Origin: an uncultured Clostridia bacterium
Lineage (GTDB): Bacteria > Bacillota > Clostridia > Christensenellales > Aristaeellaceae
Reading direction: 5' to 3'
DNA: 61,600 bases
Assembly: GCA_934663625.1 (NCBI GenBank)
Contig: CAKUKP010000004.1
Span: 1-61,600 of the forward strand
How positions within the stretch are numbered: position 1 is the first letter of the stretch; each line of letters opens with the position of its first letter. Below are positions 25,918-33,961 of the stretch, in pieces. The position numbers and the translations under genes are program-made. Under the pieces are notes generated by a model, which searched no databases, was not told where the DNA came from, and worked only from the letters and a program-made list of their open reading frames with translations.

Positions 25918-26721
25918 ATGAAGCTGGGCTTTGTCAAATTCAATCCCACGCGGAACATGACGATACTGGTTACCGATTCCGTTCCGCGAAACCGGCACGG
26001 CGAAATCGCCGCGAAGCTGATGGATTACGGCAGCGTGGGCGCGGAACAGGTGGGCTATCTGGAAGCGCCCGCCGATCCGCAATGCAGAATCCGCCTGCAA
26101 ATGATGGGCGGCGAATTCTGTGGAAACGCTTCGATGTCCGCGGGCGCGTATCTCGCGATGCGGGATAATCTGGCGGACGGCGCGGAGGCGGTCTACCCGA
26201 TCGAAGTATCCGGCGCGGATAAGATCATCGAATGCCGCATCGCGCGGCGCGGCAATGCGTATATCGGAACGGTGGATATGCCGCTTCCCGAATCGATCGA
26301 GGATATCGATCTGGACGGCATACGGGCGCACATCGTGCGCTTTTCCGGCATTGCGCACGCGATCGTGCCCGCGGATCGCATCTCCCGCGAAGAAGCGGAA
26401 GCGCGCATCCGCGCATGGCGCGCCGCCATCGGCGCGGACGCGCTGGGCATACTGCGCGCGATGGAAAACGATGCGCGCATCGAACCGCTGGTGTACGTAC
26501 AAAGCACCGATTCCGCCGTATGGGAGCAGGGCTGCGGCAGCGGCAGCGCCGCGATGGGCGCATATATCGCTTTCGCGCGCAGATCGGACGCGGATATCTG
26601 CATCGATCAGCCCGGCGGCCGCATTCGCGTACAGGCGGAATACACGCGCGGCGCGGTACAGCGCATACGGATTACGGGCACGGTAAAAATCGCGGCGGAG
26701 GGCTGCGCATACATCGATTGA
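25918..26721 (+). CDS. CntK/DapF-fold amino-acid racemase (histidine-racemase-like)
   Basis: A 267-residue protein of the diaminopimelate-epimerase fold, a PLP-independent two-cysteine racemase. The acid/base pair is visible as GGEFCGNAS (Cys 68) and EQGCGSGSAA (Cys 206). It is closer to staphylococcal CntK, the histidine racemase of staphylopine synthesis, than to DapF: NPTRNMTILV, EQVGYLE, GGEFCGNASMS, EPLVYVQ and QPGGRIRV each have a counterpart as I recall CntK. No CntL- or CntM-like genes follow, so metallophore synthesis is not indicated here. Position one base after the ABC ATPase suggests it racemises an imported amino acid. Substrate specificity is unknown, and PhzF-type or broad racemase activity remains possible. 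Confidence 0.82.
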   Translation: MKLGFVKFNPTRNMTILVTDSVPRNRHGEIAAKLMDYGSVGAEQVGYLEAPADPQCRIRLQMMGGEFCGNASMSAGAYLAMRDNLADGAEAVYPIEVSGADKIIECRIARRGNAYIGTVDMPLPESIEDIDLDGIRAHIVRFSGIAHAIVPADRISREEAEARIRAWRAAIGADALGILRAMENDARIEPLVYVQSTDSAVWEQGCGSGSAAMGAYIAFARRSDADICIDQPGGRIRVQAEYTRGAVQRIRITGTVKIAAEGCAYID

Positions 26722-26748
26722 ATCAAATTTAAATCATGTGAACCATAA

Positions 26749-26794
26749 GCGGAACGGCATATCCGAACGGATCGCCGCTCCGCCTTTGTTTTGT
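26749..26794 (+). terminator. Terminator of the amino-acid ABC-racemase unit
   Basis: GCGGAACGGC (26749-26758) pairs with GCCGCTCCGC (26774-26783) with one mismatch. A nested ATCCG/CGGAT stem and the T-rich run CTTTGTTTTG follow. Confidence 0.8.
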
Positions 26795-26818
26795 TTGTTG
26801 GAAACTTCCCGAAAGGGC

Positions 26819-26847
26819 TTGACTTTGACGTGCGCAGGGGCTATCAT
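26819..26847 (+). promoter_or_regulatory. Sigma-A promoter of the Mrp-family gene
   Basis: TTGACT (26819-26824), 17 bases, TATCAT (26842-26847). The predicted transcription start falls after the possible ATG at 26846, which supports translation from 26882. Confidence 0.7.
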
Positions 26848-26881
26848 GGATACATCATATCAGAAACCGAGGTCACAAATC

Positions 26882-27715
26882 ATGAGTGAAAACTGCACGC
26901 ACGATTGTTCCAGCTGCGGCGAAAGCTGCCCCAGCCGAAACGGCGATGCACAGCCGGATTTCCGCGCGCCGATGAACGCCCACAGCAACGTAAAGCATGT
27001 GATCGGCGTGGTGAGCGGCAAGGGCGGCGTTGGCAAATCGCTGGTCACCAGCCTGATGGCCGCCACGATGCGCCGCCGCGGGTTCAACGCCGCGATTCTG
27101 GACGCGGATATCACCGGTCCTTCCATTCCGAAGGCGTTCGGCGTTCATGAACAGCTGGTTGCGGACGATGAGGGCATCTTCCCCGCCGTGAGCGCCACCG
27201 GCATCAAGATGGTATCGCTGAACCTGCTGCTGGAGGATGAAACCATGCCCGTGGTATGGCGCGGCCCCGTGATTGCGGGCACCGTGAAGCAATTCTGGAC
27301 GGACGTAAAATGGGGCGATGTGGACTACATGTTCGTAGATATGCCGCCGGGAACGGGCGATGTACCGCTGACGGTATTCCAATCCCTGCCCATCGACGGC
27401 ATTCTGGTGGTCACTTCCCCGCAGGAGCTGGTGGGCATGATAGTTGAAAAGGCCGTGAACATGGCGCGCATGATGAATGTGCCGGTGCTGGGCATCGTAG
27501 AAAACATGAGCTATTTCAAATGCGATCAGTGCGGCAAGGAACACCACATCTTCGGCGAAAGCCATGTTAACGAAATCGCGGAGCGCAGCGGCATTGCAAA
27601 CGTCGCGCGCCTGCCGATGGATCCCGAAATTGCACGCGCGTGCGATGCGGGCAAGATCGAAATGATCGGCGGCGAATGGCTGGAAAATCTGGCAGACGCC
27701 ATCGAAAAGCGCTGA
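26882..27715 (+). CDS. Mrp/NBP35-family Fe-S cluster carrier ATPase
   Basis: A 277-residue P-loop ATPase of the Mrp/ApbC/Nbp35 group, which binds and delivers iron-sulfur clusters. The deviant Walker A is SGKGGVGKS, followed by DADITGPSIPKAFG and the Walker-B-like FVDMPPGTGDVPLTV. The C-terminal half has the cluster-bridging FKCDQCGKEHHIFGE. A four-cysteine N-terminal motif, CTHDCSSCGESC (Cys 5, 9, 12 and 16), could hold a further cluster, as in Nbp35-type proteins. The frame is open to 26738, but ATG 26882 is chosen because it is preceded by GAGG and lies after the predicted transcription start. A Nudix gene follows 22 bases later. Confidence 0.93.
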   Translation: MSENCTHDCSSCGESCPSRNGDAQPDFRAPMNAHSNVKHVIGVVSGKGGVGKSLVTSLMAATMRRRGFNAAILDADITGPSIPKAFGVHEQLVADDEGIFPAVSATGIKMVSLNLLLEDETMPVVWRGPVIAGTVKQFWTDVKWGDVDYMFVDMPPGTGDVPLTVFQSLPIDGILVVTSPQELVGMIVEKAVNMARMMNVPVLGIVENMSYFKCDQCGKEHHIFGESHVNEIAERSGIANVARLPMDPEIARACDAGKIEMIGGEWLENLADAIEKR

Positions 27716-27737
27716 CCTCGCTTGCACGGAGGACGCT

Positions 27738-28169
27738 ATGAAATACGAAAAATCCTGCGGCGCAGTGATTTTCCGAAAAGATGAACACGGCTGGAACGTG
27801 CTGTTGATCCGCCACACCAAGGGAAAGCACATTTCCTTCCCCAAGGGGCATATGGAAACGGGCGAGCTGGAGAGCCAGACCGCCGAACGCGAGGTTTTCG
27901 AGGAAACCGGAATCCGCGTGCGGGTGGATCGCCGGTATCGCGCGGAAAACCGATACAACATCCGTTCCGATATACAGAAGCTGGTTGTGATCTTCGCAGC
28001 CGTAACTACCCAGCGGGAAATCATTCCGCAGCCCGAAGAGATTGCCGAGGCCAACTGGTATCCCGTCGAAGCGGCGCTGGAACGCCTGACCTACGAGCGC
28101 GATCGGAAAATTCTTCGCGAAGCGCTGATTCACATTCAAAAGTACTACGAAAAACCGCCGAGGACGTAA
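27738..28169 (+). CDS. Nudix hydrolase
   Basis: A 143-residue Nudix-fold pyrophosphohydrolase. The Nudix box is complete, from GHMETGELE through REVFEETGI, with all catalytic glutamates. The N-terminal KSCGAVIFRKDEHGWNVLLI and ISFPKGHME resemble the Ap4A/MutT-like subgroup that cleaves dinucleoside polyphosphates or damaged nucleotides. The substrate cannot be fixed from sequence. It probably shares the Mrp transcript and ends at a bidirectional terminator overlapping its stop codon. Confidence 0.93.
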   Translation: MKYEKSCGAVIFRKDEHGWNVLLIRHTKGKHISFPKGHMETGELESQTAEREVFEETGIRVRVDRRYRAENRYNIRSDIQKLVVIFAAVTTQREIIPQPEEIAEANWYPVEAALERLTYERDRKILREALIHIQKYYEKPPRT

Positions 28170-28187
28170 GTCCAAGGCGGTTTCCTT
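28152..28187. terminator. Bidirectional terminator between the Nudix gene and the GLUG-lipase gene
   Basis: AAACCGCC (28152-28159) pairs with GGCGGTTT (28176-28183), with an inner GGAC-GTAA-GTCC stem. T-rich sequence follows on both strands. It overlaps the Nudix stop and serves two convergent genes. Confidence 0.8.
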
Positions 28188-28201
28188 TATCGATAATTTC
28201 G

Positions 28202-31200
28202 TTATGCAGTCGGCAAAACCACGCCCACGGGCACCTGATAGTCGGCGCACCATTGGGTGACATACGTATTATTCTGATCCGTCAGAATGATCAGCCCATC
28301 GGTTTCACCAAACGCATCATCGGCGATGTATTCCACGGTGTGCGGGATATAGATCAGCCGGTTCGCGACCTGATCCAGCGCAAGGGCTTCCAGCCGCTTC
28401 AGATTTTCGGGAAGCCGCAGCGCCGTATCAGCATTGCAGGCGATGATCTGCCGGACATAAATCGGCACCATCAGTTCCGCATTCGCCGCCGGACGCGCAC
28501 AGATGGTTACATTCAACACGCCAGTCTGCGTGGGATAGATATAATAGCTGTTATCATCCTCCCAGAAGCTGCCGATATCATCCCGATCCAGCCGGTACGC
28601 CGTCCACCATTCCCAATCCGCGTTTTGCGGGAATGCGTCGTTGTTCAATGTGGGCTTTTGCAGCGCAGTGGTTTGATTCAGCGGCACGACCAGCGTATCC
28701 GTTTCCGGATTCTGCACGGTCGGCGCGACGGCCTCCTCCGCCGCGATTACGTGCACGCTCCGGCGCAGCACCAGATCGGCATAATCCTGATTTTCCGGAT
28801 TTTTCAGCGATACCGTAATGGTCGCAACCAGATCGCCGGAGGTCATATTATCCATGCGGAGATTCACGCCGTCCGTCCAATCATCCGTATAGACCACGCG
28901 CGCATCGGCGTTTTGCACGTTCGTGCGAATGGATACCGTGTACGCATCGTTGGTCAGCGCATTGCCCGCATAGGAAACGCCGTACAGATTGCCCAGCCAT
29001 ACATCCGTGCCCGGAACCACGTTTCCATAGATATTGGCGGTATAGCCCCAATTGGGATCTGCAATCGCCGAAACTTCCAGTTCCTCGGAAGCCATATATG
29101 CCGTTTCCCTGCCTTCCGCATCGCGCGCGGCGGCTTCCATCTGGTATACGCCCGCTTCGGTCAGCGTGTAGGAAGCATTATCCGTATCGGCATAATCCCA
29201 GCTTTGCAGGATTTCGCCATCGCGCAGCAGGCGGAACACATATTGAATTTCATCCGCGCCCGCAGCCTCCGCCGTCCATGTTACGGTATCCCCCGCCGCG
29301 GCGGTTTCCGCATCCGCGGTCACCGATACCATGTAGAAATCATCTCCAGCGAAGGGCAGATATTCCGTTCCATCGGCGTTCAATACGGCGGAGGTACGAT
29401 TATGCACATCTGCGCCCAGCGAAAGCGTGGCGCTGCTTCCCGCGTGAACGGGAATGTCCAGATACGCTTCGGTGGAAATCAGATTCATATCCTCATCCAG
29501 ATGAATCAGCACGATCTGCATTTCCCCTTCGCCGGTTCCGTTAATGGTCAATTCGCCCGCTTCGCCGCCGGGCAGCATCACGAAATGGGTATCGCCGGAA
29601 AAGCCGCCCATGCCGTTGCCGCTCTGCGCCGTGAGCTGATCGCCCTCCACCGCCACCGCGCCGGAGTCCATGACCATATTCACATCCACGGGGCACGCCA
29701 CACCCATCATCGTAGCACCCTGCTTATAGTTACGATAGGTTGCCCACAGCGGAAGCCCAAACAGGTTGACGGCATTGTCGAGATCATGCGCAGCGTCATA
29801 CATCTTCCCTGCCAAAATGATCGATCTCTGCGTCATTTCGACCATGCTCATACCTGCGTCCCAGAGATAGCTTGCCCGATATGCCAGCCTGCCTGCCATA
29901 TTTTGCAGCGCGTTTCCCGCGGCGCGAACGCCCCTTTGCAGGTTCTTTCCCGTCTCCTCCAGCAATTCCGTGGATTTTTTTGCTACGAATTCGAGAAAAT
30001 CTTTCCCGTCCTCCTTACCCATGCGATCAATGAAGTATTGCTTCGCCACATCCTCCGTTATAGCACCGCTGATTCCATTTACCTTTGTCCATGCAATGTA
30101 GTTTTCGCCGCTGTGCGCCAGCGCGATTTCATCCGCATTACGCCTCGACCACGGCTCCGCCATATTGCTGGGAATCAAATATGCAAGGCTTCCCATCGCG
30201 CCCGCAATGATCGCCTGTGCGGTCAGTGCGTTTCCATTCACTCTGTCCTTGACGAGGTCAAAGATGTTCGGAATTCTCGTCCTCGTGTGCCTTTGCTCAT
30301 TCTTAAGAAGAGCATCCCATATTCTAAGCTCCCAATCTGATATTTGCGATAACATCGTCAGCAGTTGCTCTCCGGTTTTCCATTCATTTTGTATGATCTC
30401 CGCAGATAAGCCGAATACGGCAAGTCCATAAATCCACCAGCGATTATCTTCCGGCATCGTAAACACGCGCCCGCGCGAATACTGGAAAAACGCCGTTTCC
30501 ACTCCAGCGGGCATTCCATCCATGCCCAGCACATAGGTAGTACCATAGCGGTAATACTCAAATGGCGCATAACCCACAATATCGTACAGATACAGAAGGT
30601 TGGTGACATCGGAATCCGCCACGGGGCTCTCCAGCGAACAGGCGGCGGCATAGGTATAGGAGGTCATGGAATCGAAGAAATAATTCCAGCCCTCATATTT
30701 CATCCAGTAGGTCAGCAGATTGGATACGGCACCGCCGCGGCTGTGCCCGCATACGTAAACGCGGGTCATTCCGCAGATTTCCTCGGACATGTATTCCTTC
30801 ACATATTGATTGATGTTCTCCTGCGCTTCCCGCGCCGCTGAAATGAAATTCGCATGGCCTTCATCATTTCCATAGGCCATGAAATTCCCAATCCAGTCCC
30901 AGCTATAGGTACCGCGCACCACGATCATCAGAACGTTGCGCAGCTCGCCATTCTCTACTACCTTTTTCTGCGCCAACGCGACCGCCACGCCCGTCGCTCC
31001 AATCGCCGGCTGGTAATATTTAATATTGCTGAAGCCCAGATTTGCAAAGGATTCTTCCATATAATCGTCGCGGCCGCCGCCGATGCTGCCGTAGACCGCC
31101 TGCGTCAGCGCCGCGCCCAATCCGGCGAGCGGCTTCTGATAGGAGGTCGTGCCGCCGACGAAGTTCTTCGCAAAATCCACGCCGAAATCCGTTTCGCTGT

Positions 31201-33799
31201 TGACGATGATCGGTTCATCAGAAAAATTCACGGCCGCGGTAGGACGGCAATAGATATTGCCCGCGTCCTCCGCCTTCTGTATGCCGACGGTTCTGCGGGC
31301 GCGCACGCCGCCGCGCATCCGGAAGGTTACGCTTTCCGCCTTTTCCGATACATACAGCGGCCATACGGGATAGCTGTAATCCGAAAGGCCTGCGCCGACG
31401 CTCAGCGTTTTTTCCGTGCTGACCGACCATTCCTCAAAGCTGAAGCCATCCGGCAGCGTAAGCTTTACCTCGCACGCCTGCTTCGCACGAATGCTTACCT
31501 CGACCGCAAAGTTTGAATCAAACCGCAGATCGCCGAACGTCAGCGTTCCGCAGCGGCTGTCCATCGTATCGATCTTCTGCGGATATTGGCCGGCCTCGCC
31601 CAGGTAAACCAGGTTGATTTCACCCGTGCCCACAACCAGCGTAATATCATCCTCCGCGTCCGGATCGATTTCGGGAAGCTCCGGTTCTACATATTCCGCC
31701 GCGTCGGAAGGCTCGGCAATGCCAATATAGTATTCCCGAGTGTTTGAACATTCGTATCGCTTGTTTATGATATTCAAGCCCCGCGTCAAGCCGTGAGCAA
31801 TACAACCATTCGGACAATAAACGATGTAATAGGGCAATCCGCCGGATACCGCGCTCAAAGCTGTAGAGCCCAGCTTGATCTTGACCAGACTGCTATCATA
31901 AGCAAAGCTGGAATTATAACCATCATAACCATCATCAATGTGGAAAACATCCGTCGCCGCGTAAACATCGCCGGTGCTTGTGCCGGTTCCCGATATTCCG
32001 TAAGCGCGCGTGGCATGATGAATACTCTCCGCGTGAACATATCCTGTGTTCAGCACATTGCTGCCGCCAGCGCCGGTGGCGCGGATGCTTCGATTTGTAC
32101 CGGTGTAGCTGTCGCTTTGATCCAGCGCACGAACCTCGCCCTGATTCTGACAATCAATTCCTATAACGCCATATGCGGCTGCGCCCTCGCCCATATTGAT
32201 CGCTTCGATCGTGCCATAATTGACGCAATCATGCGAATCATTATTCAGACCGTAGCCCTCATCTGCACCGTAAGCAACTCCGGTGCTGAACACCATTCCA
32301 CGATTTTCGGATGAATCACATCCGCTCAGCGCGACGGCTTTCGCTTTGCCTTCTTCGGAATTCGCCGATATATTACCATTATTGGCGCTGAATGTGCAGC
32401 CAGCCAGCCCGTGGGCATTCGCATATTCTGCTGCGGCGGATACATTCGCATCGTTGGTCGCTTCCTGAATTCCCTTGCCATCCACAAGTCTGACAAAGGA
32501 AATGCCAAACGCGTTCGCGGCTCGATCCGCCCGCGCATTGACCGTACCTTTATTCAGCACATCGCGCGAGCCTGTTCCAGCCCGAATGCCAATGGCGTAT
32601 GCTTCATCGCCGCCGGTGGCGGTTACATCCGCATAATTGGTAAAATGGTGCAGATAACCGCCGAAAACACCCGCTCCCGCGCCGTAAGCCTTGGCGCTTC
32701 CCGATCCGGTGGAGATCGCCCGCACCGCTCCGGAATTGGATCCGGAAATCATTCCATTCACGCCCATCGCTTCTGCGGTACCGCTGACCGTTTCCGCCGT
32801 AATGCTCCCCGTAAAATCCATATTGACACAGTGCAGCGCGCCGATCGCCGTCGCCAAACCAGATTCCGATTTGGCATAAATCTCCACATCGGAATTTCCG
32901 CCGCTCATCTGGCATATGCCGATGGCTTCGATATTTCCCGCCGCAGCTTCCGCCCAAATGCTGCCGCGAACGCTGCATCCAGTAAAGTATTCCGAGGTTG
33001 AACCATACGATATACCGAGTCCCGTAACGTATACCTTGCCGCTTCCGCCGTAATTGACGCGCACATCACCTTCGTAGGCGCTGTTCAGCAAAACGATGTC
33101 GCCAATCATCGAAACACTGCCCGCAAGTCCGCCGACGTATGCATTTGTATTTGTGCTGACCGTAACGTTCGCGCTGCTTGTGCAATCGGAAATTTCACAT
33201 CCGTCTGATCCGTAATTTACTAAGCCGATCAAGCCTCCGACATAGAGCGAATTGACCGTATCCTGTTCTACCGAAATGATCACCGTGCCGGAAACGGTGC
33301 AATTGCGAATCATGCTGCTTCGGGCATAACCTGCAAGAATTCCATAAGCATAATTCCAATTCTGAGAATCGATATCGATTGCCGGATCAACCAGATGCAT
33401 ACTTGCATCCACGATATGCACATCCTGAATTTCCGCGCCGTTCAAGCCCAGAAACAAGCCGGAAACCGCCAGCGTATCCTGCGTAATATTCAGCCCGTAG
33501 ATCGTATGTCCGTTGCCGTTCAGCACGCCGGAAAAATGCACGGAGGGCGCATATTCCGACGGGAGCGTGATATCATTCAGCAAATTCAGCACGGCATTCG
33601 CATTTTCCGGACAAACCGCTTCCATAAATTCTTCGCCGGTGGTGATATCAAACGCACCGCCTGTTTCATCGCTCTGATTTCCATCGGCGCTCTCCGCCCG
33701 CGCACCTCCGCCGCCCGCAAGCAGGGCGAAAATTCCATTTTCCGCCAGCGAAAGCATCAGCGCCAGCACCAGAACAAAGCTGATCATTCTTTTCAACAT
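28202..33799 (-). CDS. Giant secreted protein: GLUG-type repeats, class 3 lipase-like domain, BspA-like C-terminus
   Basis: A 1,865-residue exported protein. ATG 33799 has GGGAGGT 8 bases upstream and opens a signal peptide (MISFVLVLALMLSLA, ending near ARA). Residues ~50-700 are glycine- and serine-rich, with GLUG-like units such as YVGGLIGLV, YVGGLAGSV and DCTSSANVTV, expected to form a beta-solenoid. A central alpha/beta-hydrolase region follows, with LMIVVRGTYSWDWIGNF and the nucleophile elbow GHSRGGAVSNLL (Ser ~1020), as in class 3 lipases. Further on are Ig-like segments (VTADAETAAAGDTVTWTAEA). The end, IPHTVEYIADDAF plus NTYVTQWC, is a BspA-type leucine-rich-repeat unit. It probably acts on host or food polymers or lipids at the cell surface. 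No sortase motif or S-layer domain is seen. The complete catalytic triad was not identified. Confidence 0.85.
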   Translation of the reverse strand: MLKRMISFVLVLALMLSLAENGIFALLAGGGGARAESADGNQSDETGGAFDITTGEEFMEAVCPENANAVLNLLNDITLPSEYAPSVHFSGVLNGNGHTIYGLNITQDTLAVSGLFLGLNGAEIQDVHIVDASMHLVDPAIDIDSQNWNYAYGILAGYARSSMIRNCTVSGTVIISVEQDTVNSLYVGGLIGLVNYGSDGCEISDCTSSANVTVSTNTNAYVGGLAGSVSMIGDIVLLNSAYEGDVRVNYGGSGKVYVTGLGISYGSTSEYFTGCSVRGSIWAEAAAGNIEAIGICQMSGGNSDVEIYAKSESGLATAIGALHCVNMDFTGSITAETVSGTAEAMGVNGMISGSNSGAVRAISTGSGSAKAYGAGAGVFGGYLHHFTNYADVTATGGDEAYAIGIRAGTGSRDVLNKGTVNARADRAANAFGISFVRLVDGKGIQEATNDANVSAAAEYANAHGLAGCTFSANNGNISANSEEGKAKAVALSGCDSSENRGMVFSTGVAYGADEGYGLNNDSHDCVNYGTIEAINMGEGAAAYGVIGIDCQNQGEVRALDQSDSYTGTNRSIRATGAGGSNVLNTGYVHAESIHHATRAYGISGTGTSTGDVYAATDVFHIDDGYDGYNSSFAYDSSLVKIKLGSTALSAVSGGLPYYIVYCPNGCIAHGLTRGLNIINKRYECSNTREYYIGIAEPSDAAEYVEPELPEIDPDAEDDITLVVGTGEINLVYLGEAGQYPQKIDTMDSRCGTLTFGDLRFDSNFAVEVSIRAKQACEVKLTLPDGFSFEEWSVSTEKTLSVGAGLSDYSYPVWPLYVSEKAESVTFRMRGGVRARRTVGIQKAEDAGNIYCRPTAAVNFSDEPIIVNSETDFGVDFAKNFVGGTTSYQKPLAGLGAALTQAVYGSIGGGRDDYMEESFANLGFSNIKYYQPAIGATGVAVALAQKKVVENGELRNVLMIVVRGTYSWDWIGNFMAYGNDEGHANFISAAREAQENINQYVKEYMSEEICGMTRVYVCGHSRGGAVSNLLTYWMKYEGWNYFFDSMTSYTYAAACSLESPVADSDVTNLLYLYDIVGYAPFEYYRYGTTYVLGMDGMPAGVETAFFQYSRGRVFTMPEDNRWWIYGLAVFGLSAEIIQNEWKTGEQLLTMLSQISDWELRIWDALLKNEQRHTRTRIPNIFDLVKDRVNGNALTAQAIIAGAMGSLAYLIPSNMAEPWSRRNADEIALAHSGENYIAWTKVNGISGAITEDVAKQYFIDRMGKEDGKDFLEFVAKKSTELLEETGKNLQRGVRAAGNALQNMAGRLAYRASYLWDAGMSMVEMTQRSIILAGKMYDAAHDLDNAVNLFGLPLWATYRNYKQGATMMGVACPVDVNMVMDSGAVAVEGDQLTAQSGNGMGGFSGDTHFVMLPGGEAGELTINGTGEGEMQIVLIHLDEDMNLISTEAYLDIPVHAGSSATLSLGADVHNRTSAVLNADGTEYLPFAGDDFYMVSVTADAETAAAGDTVTWTAEAAGADEIQYVFRLLRDGEILQSWDYADTDNASYTLTEAGVYQMEAAARDAEGRETAYMASEELEVSAIADPNWGYTANIYGNVVPGTDVWLGNLYGVSYAGNALTNDAYTVSIRTNVQNADARVVYTDDWTDGVNLRMDNMTSGDLVATITVSLKNPENQDYADLVLRRSVHVIAAEEAVAPTVQNPETDTLVVPLNQTTALQKPTLNNDAFPQNADWEWWTAYRLDRDDIGSFWEDDNSYYIYPTQTGVLNVTICARPAANAELMVPIYVRQIIACNADTALRLPENLKRLEALALDQVANRLIYIPHTVEYIADDAFGETDGLIILTDQNNTYVTQWCADYQVPVGVVLPTA

Positions 33800-33961
33800 T
33801 CTACGCACCTCCCGCATACATATCGTCCGCAATCGCAGTATTGTTAACAAATATATATCATATTTACATTCTACGTTTTGGTAAAAAAATCCTTCTCATT
33901 AATCCTTTGAATTGATATAAAAAACGGATCGCCAGCGTTCGCTGACAATCCGTTTTACAGT
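33800..33961. other. Leader and possible promoter of the GLUG-lipase gene
   Basis: On the minus strand a possible TATGAT -10 lies about 70 bases before the ATG, with a poor TTTACC-like -35 17 bases further out. The terminator of the Na/Pi gene occupies 33916-33956. No other signal was seen. Confidence 0.35.
33916..33956 (-). terminator. Terminator of the Na/Pi-PhoU transporter gene
   Basis: AAAACGGAT (33921-33929) pairs with ATCCGTTTT (33948-33956), with an inner CAGCG/CGCTG stem. On the minus strand it is followed by a run of T. Confidence 0.85.

Noticed and set aside
25918..26721. Calling this gene dapF (lysine/peptidoglycan diaminopimelate epimerase)
   Set aside because: The first cysteine motif reads GGEFCGNAS and the flanking motifs follow the CntK pattern, and its partners are transport genes.
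28253..30340. 695-codon open frame antisense to the GLUG-lipase gene
   Set aside because: No ribosome site or recognisable domain, and the opposite strand has a signal peptide, domains and a good start.
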